The notes under the pieces: generated by a model | Seen by the model: only the letters and a program-made list of their open reading frames with translations | Databases searched by the model: none | What the model was told of the DNA's origin: nothing | Shown: piece by piece, positions 1 to 5,596 of the stretch | Numbering within the stretch: position 1 is the stretch's first letter | Layout: the number at the start of each line of letters is the position of its first letter | Program-made: the position numbers and the translations under genes | DNA from: Oscillospiraceae bacterium | GTDB taxonomy: Bacteria; Bacillota; Clostridia; Oscillospirales; Ruminococcaceae | Reading direction: 5' to 3' | NCBI GenBank assembly: GCA_014796735.1 | Contig: JAAVIG010000197.1 | Location: 1-7,214, forward strand | Length of the DNA stretch: 7,214 bases

Positions 1-33
1 GCGGACAAGCTGCTTGTTGATCAGATTTTATAA
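1..33 (+). CDS. 3' end of an upstream gene (partial)
   Basis: Frame 1 is open from the window edge and reads A-D-K-L-L-V-D-Q-I-L before TAA at 31-33. The residues look like the end of an amphipathic C-terminal helix. Only ten codons are visible, so neither family nor function can be given. The WYL regulator begins 88 bases later, so read-through from this gene is possible. An open frame of this length could also arise by chance. Confidence 0.4.
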   Translation, partial: ADKLLVDQIL

Positions 34-121
34 TCAGAGGTCAGCAGAAATCATTGACAAAGTATCAGCATAAAGCGGCTTAAGCTTTGCAAGAAAAAAA
101 GCGTTGAAAAAGGAGATCAAT

Positions 122-1132
122 ATGGCAAAATCCTATAATCAAAAGCGCAGATTGTTGATTTTGGCGCGGATATTCAGAGAAGAAACAGACGAAAATCACG
201 GTCTCTCACTTGCTCAGCTTGAAGCTCTATTAAGTGAATACGGTGTGGAAAGCGAAAGAAAAACAATGTACAGCGATATTGAAGCCCTGCGCGACGCGGG
301 CATTGACATTGTGACGGATAAGCAGGCGAGAAATACCGTGTATTTTTTGGCAAGCAGAGAATTTGAACAGCCGGAGCTGTATCTGCTTGCCAACGCCGTT
401 GCAAGCTGTAAATTTATCAGCAGCCGAAAATCGGTTCAGCTTATTAAAAAGATCTCGGCTATTGCGGGCAAGTACGAGGAAAAAAAGCTTATGCGGCAGA
501 TAACGGTCAGCGACCGCGTTAAATCCACCAACGAAAGTATTTACTACAATATAAACTACATCAACGAAGCAATATCAGAGGGTAAAAAAATAAGCTTCAT
601 GTATTTTAACTACAACGAAAAAAAGAAAAAGGTTTATCACAATGACAAAAAGCCGCTGGTCATCTCACCGAGAGCATTAGTGTGGAAGGACGAAAACTAT
701 TATGTAACGGGGTATTACGATAAGCGCAGGAAGCATGTGGATTTTCGCGCGGATAAAATGGAAAAGGTGGAGATATTAAACGAAAAAAGCTATAAGGATC
801 CCAATTTTGATATAAGCGAGCACTGCGGCAGGCGTTTTGGAATGTTCGGCGGAGAGCTCACAACGGTAAAGCTGCGTTTTGACAATTCACTGGCAGGCGT
901 GGTAATTGACAGGTTCGGACTTAAAACACATTTTGTTGATATGGGCGGCAGCTTTGAGATTGAAACCGAGATCGATGTAAGCCCCACCTTTTACGGCTGG
1001 CTGTTCCAGTTTGGCAGCAAAGCGCAGATCGTAGGCCCGCCAAGCGTCAGGAACGAGTTTAAGCAGTTCGCGGAAGATACATTGAAGCAATACGGGCATA
1101 AATCCGTTAGTCAGGCGGATTTCAACGGATAA
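122..1132 (+). CDS. WYL-domain helix-turn-helix transcriptional regulator
   Basis: This is a cytoplasmic DNA-binding regulator of the WYL family, 336 residues, the usual length for HTH-WYL-WCX proteins. Residues about 8-75 form a DeoR/HTH_11-like winged helix (QKRRLLILARIF, then a recognition region around ERKTMYSDIEALRDAGIDI). Residues about 153-220 are the WYL domain; its signature reads ENYYVTGY, so YYV replaces the canonical WYL. Residues about 247-325 resemble the C-terminal WCX segment (VKLRFDNSLAGVVIDRFG to NEFKQF). In known members the WYL domain binds a ligand or nucleic acid and the WCX segment assists oligomerisation; no ligand can be named here. The start chosen is ATG 122, with AAAGGAG at 109-115; an upstream TTG at 104 would overlap that site. 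The target genes are not evident, since the flanking DNA is a non-coding spacer. Its family assignment is firm, its role is not. Confidence 0.9.
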   Translation: MAKSYNQKRRLLILARIFREETDENHGLSLAQLEALLSEYGVESERKTMYSDIEALRDAGIDIVTDKQARNTVYFLASREFEQPELYLLANAVASCKFISSRKSVQLIKKISAIAGKYEEKKLMRQITVSDRVKSTNESIYYNINYINEAISEGKKISFMYFNYNEKKKKVYHNDKKPLVISPRALVWKDENYYVTGYYDKRRKHVDFRADKMEKVEILNEKSYKDPNFDISEHCGRRFGMFGGELTTVKLRFDNSLAGVVIDRFGLKTHFVDMGGSFEIETEIDVSPTFYGWLFQFGSKAQIVGPPSVRNEFKQFAEDTLKQYGHKSVSQADFNG

Positions 1133-1278
1133 ATACACCGCACCCCCCTTTCGCGGAGTGATCTGCTGCTATAACGTCCTATGAAAAAATAACGTCATTA
1201 TATTTTTCACATATTTAACACATATTGAAGCTTTTATTCACGTTTTTATCACAAATCTTCCGCTTGTATAAACATAAA

Positions 1279-1327
1279 AAATCACATCTCTTTATTTTTT
1301 TTATTAAGGTGATGTGATTTATTTTTT
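1279..1327 (+). terminator. Probable intrinsic terminator after the WYL gene
   Basis: Arms 1279-1294 and 1305-1320 pair over ten base pairs (AAATCACATC with GATGTGATTT). After one T-T mismatch they pair for five more, enclosing a ten-base T-rich loop. ATTTTTTAT follows at once. The stem is AT-rich and lies 147 bases past the stop codon, so it could instead belong to an unseen small RNA. Confidence 0.5.
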
Positions 1328-1400
1328 ATCATCTTGCCGAGAAAGGGGTGGGCAAATTTGCAAAATTGAAGAAAAATATTTTAAAACTTATTTTCGGACA

Positions 1401-1493
1401 AAAAAATTATATACCTTATGTGACATAGTAGTACCTAAAAAATTTTAGTGCTTAAAAAAGTCAAAAATTACTATGCGACGCAAGGTAATTTTT
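1401..1493. repeat. Long imperfect inverted repeat
   Basis: CATAGTA (1424-1430) pairs with TACTATG (1469-1475), and TACC TT/AAGGTA pair outside it (1412-1417 with 1482-1487) after a few mismatches. AAAATTA and TAATTTTTG extend the outer ends with a four-base bulge. The interior contains a second small dyad, CTAAAA/TTTTAG (1435-1448). It could be the fold of a non-coding transcript or a decayed mobile-element end; neither can be shown. Confidence 0.45.
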
Positions 1494-1617
1494 GTACTTG
1501 GGCGTGATGATCCTATTTTATCATCTGATTTTATTTTTACTGCCCCGCGGCAAAAATCCGGACATACTTACGCGCACCTTTGCAAAAAAATCACATGATA
1601 CAAATGCGCTGTTAAAG

Positions 1618-1676
1618 GGCTTGTACGGACTCTAAGACCGAAAATCCAAAGCCGTTTTTGTCCTCGAGTCCAAGCC
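1618..1676. repeat. Branched or bulged stem-loop in GC-richer island
   Basis: GGACTC (1627-1632) pairs perfectly with GAGTCC (1666-1671). GGCTT (1618-1622) pairs with AAGCC (1672-1676) across a four-base bulge GTAC. Inside, GAC (1636-1638) pairs with GTC (1660-1662) across a symmetrical 3/3 internal loop. The element lies in a GC-richer patch of the spacer. It overlaps a minus-strand frame that reads like a protein, so the symmetry may not be RNA structure. Confidence 0.4.
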
Positions 1677-1996
1677 GTGCAATTTTTCTTTCAGCCCGCC
1701 CCAAAAAATATTTTTTCCGATTTTCCTTATTACAAAAGGCTTTTTTGATTTTTTTAGATTTTTTTTAATCGTGATTACTCAAAAAAACCCGTCAAATTTT
1801 ATTGAAATTGCGATTTTTTTGCAGAAATGCCGCGATATTTTTCATAAACGGATATAAAAGCCATTAGAATAAATTTCAAAAAATGGAAATTTTGCTAAAA
1901 CCTAAATCCGCTTGTACAACGGTTTTGATGAAGCTATTTTTTTGACGTGTTCCTATTTTTAATGCATATGAACATATTTTTTCGGCAAAAACCGCT

Positions 1997-2108
1997 TATA
2001 ATGCGTGAGTTTTACCGAACAACTTCACGGTCATTCCCGCCGGTATCTCAGAGGATACAAATGTTATTTAAAGAGAGGAAGAAAATGTTCTCGAAAAAAT
2101 CAAAATAA
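1997..2108 (+). other. Possible promoter plus 15-codon basic micro-ORF
   Basis: TATAAT stands at 1997-2002, with no good -35 box upstream. Downstream are a small GTATC/GATAC hairpin (2043-2058) and an ATG at 2061 opening MLFKERKKMFSKKSK followed by TAA (2106-2108). A second in-frame ATG (2085) has AGAGAGG at 2072-2078 as its ribosome binding site and would give MFSKKSK. It may be a leader peptide, the stub of a lost gene, or chance. No gene follows closely that would need attenuation. Confidence 0.2.
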
Positions 2109-2133
2109 TTTGTCCAATTATTTATGATTTTTT
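2103..2133 (+). terminator. Weak terminator-like AT hairpin
   Basis: AAATAATT (2103-2110) and AATTATTT (2116-2123) pair perfectly around TGTCC, followed within a few bases by eight T's. The stem has no GC pairs, so termination would be weak. It sits directly after the micro-ORF at 2061-2108. Confidence 0.25.
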
Positions 2134-2229
2134 TTAAAAATAAGATCATTTATTTTTATTTACGGTTGATCAATGTAATGTGCAAAGATAAAAGTTGATT
2201 TGACAATTTTGATGTGTATGCAAAAAGCA

Positions 2230-2273
2230 ACAACGCACTATCGATTTAATTTATTAAATCGATAGTGCGTTGT
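2230..2273. repeat. 44-bp near-perfect palindrome
   Basis: Two 21-base arms (2230-2250 and 2253-2273) are perfect reverse complements separated by only TT. The arm starts ACAACGCAC and contains TATCGATTTAAT. On the + strand no T-run follows (TATCAAAAAAAG); on the minus strand CTTTTTG follows the stem by two bases. There is no minus-strand gene to terminate. The core TATCGATTTAA resembles the arms of the hairpins at 7102-7151 and 7162-7209. Confidence 0.9.
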
Positions 2274-2456
2274 ATCAAAAAAAGACAACGTATATATTAT
2301 TTTGCTCAGAAAAAGCAAGATTTGAGGAAAAAAGTATTGTGTGATTTTTACTTGAAAAAATAAGATGACATTTTTTTATTGGCGGTTGGTGTGAAGGGAA
2401 CCTTTAAATAATTGTTCGCATTTTTCAGGCAGTCCTTGTTTTTTCAAAAATCCCTG

Positions 2457-2485
2457 TTGCAAACTTGCGTTAAAAGTGTTATAAT
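2457..2485 (+). promoter_or_regulatory. Sigma-A type promoter of the phosphoesterase-DUF5662 operon
   Basis: TTGCAA (2457-2462) and TATAAT (2480-2485) are separated by exactly 17 bases, matching the vegetative consensus at four of six and six of six positions. Transcription would begin near 2492, giving a leader of about 55 bases before the ATG at 2547. Confidence 0.75.
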
Positions 2486-2546
2486 AAAAATCGTCGTTTA
2501 GCTGCGGCGGTATAAAAAAGTTAAAAATAAAAGTAAAGGAAATAAT

Positions 2547-3026
2547 ATGAGAATTTTAGTAGCATCGGACAGTCACGGGAATTACAGAGCGTTGAATAAG
2601 GCTATTGAAGCGGGGAAGCCTTTTGACGCGTTTATTTTTTTGGGCGACGGAGAAAAGGATTACGGGATAGTAACGCGTAATATGTCGGGAATAAGCACCT
2701 ACCGCGTAAGAGGGAACAATGACTGGGACACCTCGATCGTGCTTTCCTCTGTTGTGGAGATCGGCTCTCACAAGTTTTTCCTTACTCACGGAAACAACTA
2801 CGGACTGTCGCAGGGCTATGAACGCCTTATAAACGCGGCAAATCAAAACGGCTGTCAGGCGGCTCTTTTCGGTCACACTCACAGCCGCCATTACAGCTTT
2901 GAAAACGGCGTGCATTTATTCAACCCCGGAAGCGTTGCTATGCCTCGGGACGGAAAACCGCGATCCTACGGAGTAATAACAGAGGAAAACGGCAAGCTTG
3001 ATTTTTATCATTACGATATAGATTAA
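2547..3026 (+). CDS. YfcE/MJ0936-family metallophosphoesterase
   Basis: This is a small cytoplasmic calcineurin-like phosphodiesterase of 159 residues, the normal length for the YfcE/MJ0936 family. All metal-binding motifs are present in order: D8-x-H10 (SDSHGN), G33-D34 (LGDGEKD), G56-N57-N58-D59, H81 (LTHGNNYG) and H110-x-H112 (FGHTHS). Together these coordinate a dinuclear metal centre that hydrolyses phosphodiester bonds. Relatives cleave model substrates in vitro, and the natural substrate is generally unknown. The C-terminal LFNPGSVAMPRDG segment is typical of the family. The ATG has AAAGGA seven bases upstream. It is the first gene of a pair with the DUF5662 gene 30 bases downstream, and a near-consensus promoter precedes it. 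Nothing essential is missing. Confidence 0.93.
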   Translation: MRILVASDSHGNYRALNKAIEAGKPFDAFIFLGDGEKDYGIVTRNMSGISTYRVRGNNDWDTSIVLSSVVEIGSHKFFLTHGNNYGLSQGYERLINAANQNGCQAALFGHTHSRHYSFENGVHLFNPGSVAMPRDGKPRSYGVITEENGKLDFYHYDID

Positions 3027-3056
3027 ATAGGGATTAGTATTAAACGGAGCTTTAGT

Positions 3057-3587
3057 ATGAACGGTTTTTTCGGACATTTAAAAACGGTGCTCAAGCATAA
3101 GCGCCTTGTGTGTAAATTTTGCTTTAAATGCGGATTGTATCGGCAGGGGCTCACACATGACCTTTCAAAGCTTTCCCCTACCGAATTTATTCCCGGGGCG
3201 AGGTATTTCAGCGGCAAACGCTCTCCGAATGAGCAGGAGCGCACCGAAAAAGGCTACAGCTCCGCGTGGCTGCACCATAAGGGCAGAAACAGACATCACT
3301 GGGAGTACTGGAATGATTATAAAAGAGGCGTGGGTATTATCCCCGTTGAAATGCCGCTTAAATACACGGCGGAAATGTGCTGCGACAGGATAGCCGCATG
3401 TCGGGTCTATCACGGAAAAAGCTATAAGCAAGGGGACGCGCTTGAGTATTTTATGACAAGCAACGCGCCAAAGCTTATGCACCGCGCCACCGCGGATAAG
3501 CTTAGGGAGTGGCTGACACTGGTAAGAGATCTGGGAGAGAACGAGGCCTTTAAGATAATAAGAGAAGATGTCAAAAAAGGAAAATAA
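3057..3587 (+). CDS. DUF5662 family protein, putative HD-like hydrolase
   Basis: I recognise this 176-residue protein as DUF5662, a family of Clostridia and other Firmicutes with no established function (some members have been mislabelled catalase). It is dense in conserved-looking polar and aromatic residues: H14 (VLKHKRLV), T33-H34-D35 (THDLSK), FIPG (44-47), W71-x-H73-H74, H80-H81-W82 (RHHWEYW) and C108-C109-D110. The order H, HD-xx-K, HH, D resembles the metal-binding pattern of HD-domain phosphohydrolases (compare HDIGK); this is inference from motif order. There is no signal peptide or membrane segment. The ATG has GGAG at 3046-3049. It lies 30 bases after the metallophosphoesterase stop codon and is probably co-transcribed with it, so a joint role in phosphoester or nucleotide metabolism is conceivable but unproven. 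Confidence 0.8.
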   Translation: MNGFFGHLKTVLKHKRLVCKFCFKCGLYRQGLTHDLSKLSPTEFIPGARYFSGKRSPNEQERTEKGYSSAWLHHKGRNRHHWEYWNDYKRGVGIIPVEMPLKYTAEMCCDRIAACRVYHGKSYKQGDALEYFMTSNAPKLMHRATADKLREWLTLVRDLGENEAFKIIREDVKKGK

Positions 3588-3590
3588 TCA

Positions 3591-3650
3591 TCACCGCACA
3601 GGGCGCAATACGGCTTTGTGCGGTGAAGTTGTAAATTGTAAAATTTTTTT
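3591..3650 (+). terminator. Hairpin closing the phosphoesterase-DUF5662 operon
   Basis: TCACCGCACA (3591-3600) pairs perfectly with TGTGCGGTGA (3617-3626). Four further pairs (two of them G-U) leave an eight-base loop. It begins three bases after the DUF5662 stop. The T-run is displaced: seven T's lie at 3644-3650, 17 bases beyond the stem, so termination by the classic mechanism is not certain. Confidence 0.55.
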
Positions 3651-3657
3651 ATTTATG

Positions 3658-3690
3658 TTAACCGAATTTATTTTTATGGTACTATATAAA
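3658..3690 (+). promoter_or_regulatory. Candidate promoter of the sigma-factor gene
   Basis: The 72 bases between the T-run (ending 3650) and the gene contain TTAACC (3658-3663) and TACTAT/TATAAA (3680-3690), a weak sigma-A-like pair 16 or more bases apart. The segment TTTTTATGGTACTAT (3671-3685) recurs with one change at 5321-5335, upstream of the 3D-domain gene. No classical ECF -35 GGAAC is visible. Confidence 0.3.
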
Positions 3691-3728
3691 TGTAAGCTTA
3701 CAAAACCTTTTTGAGAGGAGAGAAAATT

Positions 3729-5264
3729 TTGAAACAAGCGAGGGCCGCCGAATTTGTTGAAGAAAATCTTAAAACGATTTTTGCTTATGCATTGTCAAGA
3801 GTGCAAGACAAAAACGACGCGGAGGATTTAACAAGCGATATTGTATTGAATATCCTTCAAAGCGCGGATAAGCTCAGGAACGAGAACGCGTTTTACGGGT
3901 ACGTATGGGGGATAGCCGCAAATACCTACCGTAAATTTATAAGGAAAAGGAGCCGATTTTCTTTTGAGGAAATAGACGATAACACGCCCGATATGCTTGA
4001 CCTTGCCGAAGAGCTGCTTAAGCGGGAGGAGGTCCTGAAGCTTCGCCGTGAGATCGCCCTGCTTTCAAAAGAGTACAGGGAGTGTACTATCGCTTATTAC
4101 TACGACGGGCTGTCTTGCGCCGAGGTTTCAAAAAAATTGGGTATTTCTCTCGAAATGGTGAAGTACTATCTTTTCAAAACCAGAAAAATACTGAAGGAGG
4201 GTATAAGTATGGAAAGAGAATTTGGCGAAAAAAGCTTTAACCCCGCGCCCTTTGAATTTGTTACCATATTTTCGGGCAGGTTCAACCCCGAATACCGCAG
4301 CCTGTTTTCAAGAAAGCTGCCGGGACAAATATTAGTGTCGGCGTATTATACGCCTATGACGGTAAGAGAGCTTGCAATTGAGCTTGGCGTCGCTTCCGTT
4401 TATCTTGAGGACGAAATCAAGGTGCTTGAAAAATACAATATTATTTCAAAAACGTCCGCGGGAAAGTATCAGACAAATATTGTGATATTTACGGAGGATT
4501 TCAGAAACGAGTTTTATAAAAAAGCGGAAGGTATTGCGGCGTCGGCTCTTGCCGAAATTCTGCGGAGCGTAAAAGATAAGCTTGAACAAATAAGAAAGCT
4601 GAATGGCATATGCGGCAAATTGACGGACGAACGTTTGCTGTGGAGCGTGCTGTGGCTGATCATGCGCTTGGGAAACGGGATATTTGAAAGCAAGCACTGC
4701 GAGCTTCAAAAAAGGGATACACTGTATGACAGCGCAACGGGTACAAATTACGGAACCACGGACAATGAGACCGAAGGCGAGTTCGGCTGTCATTCGTTCG
4801 TCGGTTATTCCGGCATAGATGAAAGGTACTACGCTTCATACGCCGATTTTGCCGTGCTTCCCAAAAGAAATCGGTACGGTGAAAATATTGACTGTATCAA
4901 AGAAAAGCTTTATAAAACTTTATCCGAAGAAATTGACCCCGAATTTATGATACTTACCGAGGAGGAAGAAAAGCGTCTTATTGAAATACTTTCACCCGAA
5001 GCGTCAATGATGTCGGAGCTTTATAACAGGCTGTTTCTCTTAGCCTGCCGAATCATGCTTGCTCACGCTCCCAAAAGCGTCGGCGAACAGACGGAAAGGA
5101 TCATGTTCCAGACGCTGTTTTTCAGAACAGTGGGCTTTATCGGCGGCTGTGCGGTAAAATCGGGCGCTATTGCCGTCCCCGATTTTGACGGAGCGGCGGC
5201 GCTGTATATTCGCGAAAACACCAAAGCCGCAGGAGCTTCCGCCGACCAAGGTGTTATGAAATAG
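3729..5264 (+). CDS. ECF-like sigma factor with long C-terminal extension
   Basis: This 511-residue protein starts with a complete ECF-size sigma factor. Region 2 spans about residues 12-75 (DAEDLTSDI at 30-38, FYGYVWGIAANTYRKFIRKR at 55-74). Region 4 spans about 102-158, with the helix-turn-helix LSCAEVSKKLGISLEMVKYY. A typical ECF factor would end near residue 160; here the frame continues for 351 residues. The extension has a winged-helix-like segment (about 205-256, TVRELAIELGVASVYLEDEI), then helices (about 261-319) and an unrecognised C-terminal part, without a clear membrane span. It may act as a built-in anti-sigma, sensor or second DNA-binding module. The start is TTG 3729, with GAGAGGAG at 3713-3720; a TTG at 3711 has no ribosome binding site. 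The stop TAG is followed by two more in-frame stops. An internal ATG at 4209 has its own ribosome binding site (see separate entry). Confidence 0.85.
   Translation: MKQARAAEFVEENLKTIFAYALSRVQDKNDAEDLTSDIVLNILQSADKLRNENAFYGYVWGIAANTYRKFIRKRSRFSFEEIDDNTPDMLDLAEELLKREEVLKLRREIALLSKEYRECTIAYYYDGLSCAEVSKKLGISLEMVKYYLFKTRKILKEGISMEREFGEKSFNPAPFEFVTIFSGRFNPEYRSLFSRKLPGQILVSAYYTPMTVRELAIELGVASVYLEDEIKVLEKYNIISKTSAGKYQTNIVIFTEDFRNEFYKKAEGIAASALAEILRSVKDKLEQIRKLNGICGKLTDERLLWSVLWLIMRLGNGIFESKHCELQKRDTLYDSATGTNYGTTDNETEGEFGCHSFVGYSGIDERYYASYADFAVLPKRNRYGENIDCIKEKLYKTLSEEIDPEFMILTEEEEKRLIEILSPEASMMSELYNRLFLLACRIMLAHAPKSVGEQTERIMFQTLFFRTVGFIGGCAVKSGAIAVPDFDGAAALYIRENTKAAGASADQGVMK
4194..5264 (+). other. 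Internal ribosome binding site and in-frame ATG at the sigma/extension junction
   Basis: AAGGAGG (4194-4200) is a perfect Shine-Dalgarno sequence, eight bases before ATG 4209. The ATG is in frame with the sigma gene and opens MEREFGEKSFNP. It falls exactly where the sigma region 4 helices end, so translation from it would give a free 351-residue C-terminal protein carrying the winged-helix-like segment. The full-length reading starts from a TTG, so the internal start could be the stronger of the two. The purine-rich SD may also be a by-product of the codons for L-K-E-G. Confidence 0.45.
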
Positions 5265-5494
5265 TAATAATTAAAATAAAGAAATATCCTGATTTTTTAA
5301 AAAGGAATACTTTGCCTCGATTTTTACGGTACTATTTTCCATTGAGCCCAAAATTCCCATTATATTCGCTTTTTACCGCGTTTATGCTTAAAGACTTTAT
5401 CCTGCTGAAGCCCCTGTACTGCCTTTTCGTTAAAAATGCCGAATAAAAATACCATATTTTCAAAAAAGCGCCCAAATTCCCCCAAAAAACAAAA

Positions 5495-5522
5495 GGTTAC
5501 AAAACGGTAACAAAATAGTTAC
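5495..5522 (+). promoter_or_regulatory. Three phased GTWAC hexamers, WalR-box-like
   Basis: GGTTAC (5495-5500), GGTAAC (5506-5511) and AGTTAC (5517-5522) are separated by five bases each, an exact 11-bp period on one face of the helix. The known WalR (YycF) site is two TGTWAH hexamers with a five-base spacer; each hexamer here fits five of six positions. The cluster lies 45 bases upstream of the -35 box of a cell-wall gene, a sensible place for an activator. GTTAC and GTAAC are also reverse complements, so an inverted-repeat operator is an alternative reading. Confidence 0.5.
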
Positions 5523-5567
5523 GGAATTATTTTGTTTATTTTGCACAATTTCAATAGGGTTTTTTAT

Positions 5568-5596
5568 TTGACATTTCCTAAAAAAAGGATTATACT
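5568..5596 (+). promoter_or_regulatory. Near-consensus sigma-A promoter of the 3D-domain gene
   Basis: TTGACA (5568-5573) and TATACT (5591-5596) have a 17-base spacer. Transcription would start near 5603. This places the in-frame ATG at 5601 and the start at 5532 at or before the transcript's 5' end, and so decides for ATG 5637 as the real start. Confidence 0.85.

Larger units (their letters stand above)
1133..2546. other. 1.4 kb AT-rich spacer, no convincing gene
   Basis: No frame here has both a start with a ribosome binding site and coding character over a useful length. The stretch holds a terminator-like hairpin (1279-1327), a long imperfect inverted repeat (1401-1493), a GATGAT/ATCATC hairpin (1506-1525), a branched GC-richer hairpin (1618-1676), a 15-codon basic micro-ORF after a TATAAT (1997-2108), an AT-stem hairpin before eight T's (2103-2133), a 44-bp palindrome (2230-2273) and the promoter of the next operon. 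ATAACGTC occurs twice (1171-1178, 1189-1196) and CACATATT twice just after. Minus-strand segments at 1537-1764 and 1990-2060 read like coding sequence but are short and broken by stops. I recognise no tRNA, tmRNA, SRP RNA, 6S RNA or riboswitch, although a structured RNA cannot be excluded. Confidence 0.6.

Noticed and set aside
54..59. TTGACA as the -35 box of a WYL-gene promoter
   Set aside because: No acceptable -10 sequence lies 15-19 bases downstream. A TATAAT at 29-34 exists but overlaps the stop of the upstream frame and lacks a -35 box.
104..121. Start of the WYL gene at TTG 104
   Set aside because: It overlaps the AAAGGAG that serves ATG 122.
3106..3393. 95-codon + strand frame inside the DUF5662 gene
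   Set aside because: It is an out-of-frame shadow of a gene with a clear ribosome binding site and recognisable family motifs.
3711..3728. Start of the sigma gene at TTG 3711
   Set aside because: It has no ribosome binding site; the GAGAGGAG that would serve TTG 3729 lies inside this extension.
5436..5510. 24-codon ORF MPNKNTIFSKKRPNS... on the + strand
   Set aside because: There is no ribosome binding site and it runs through the A/C-rich stretch into the GTWAC boxes, so it is most likely chance.
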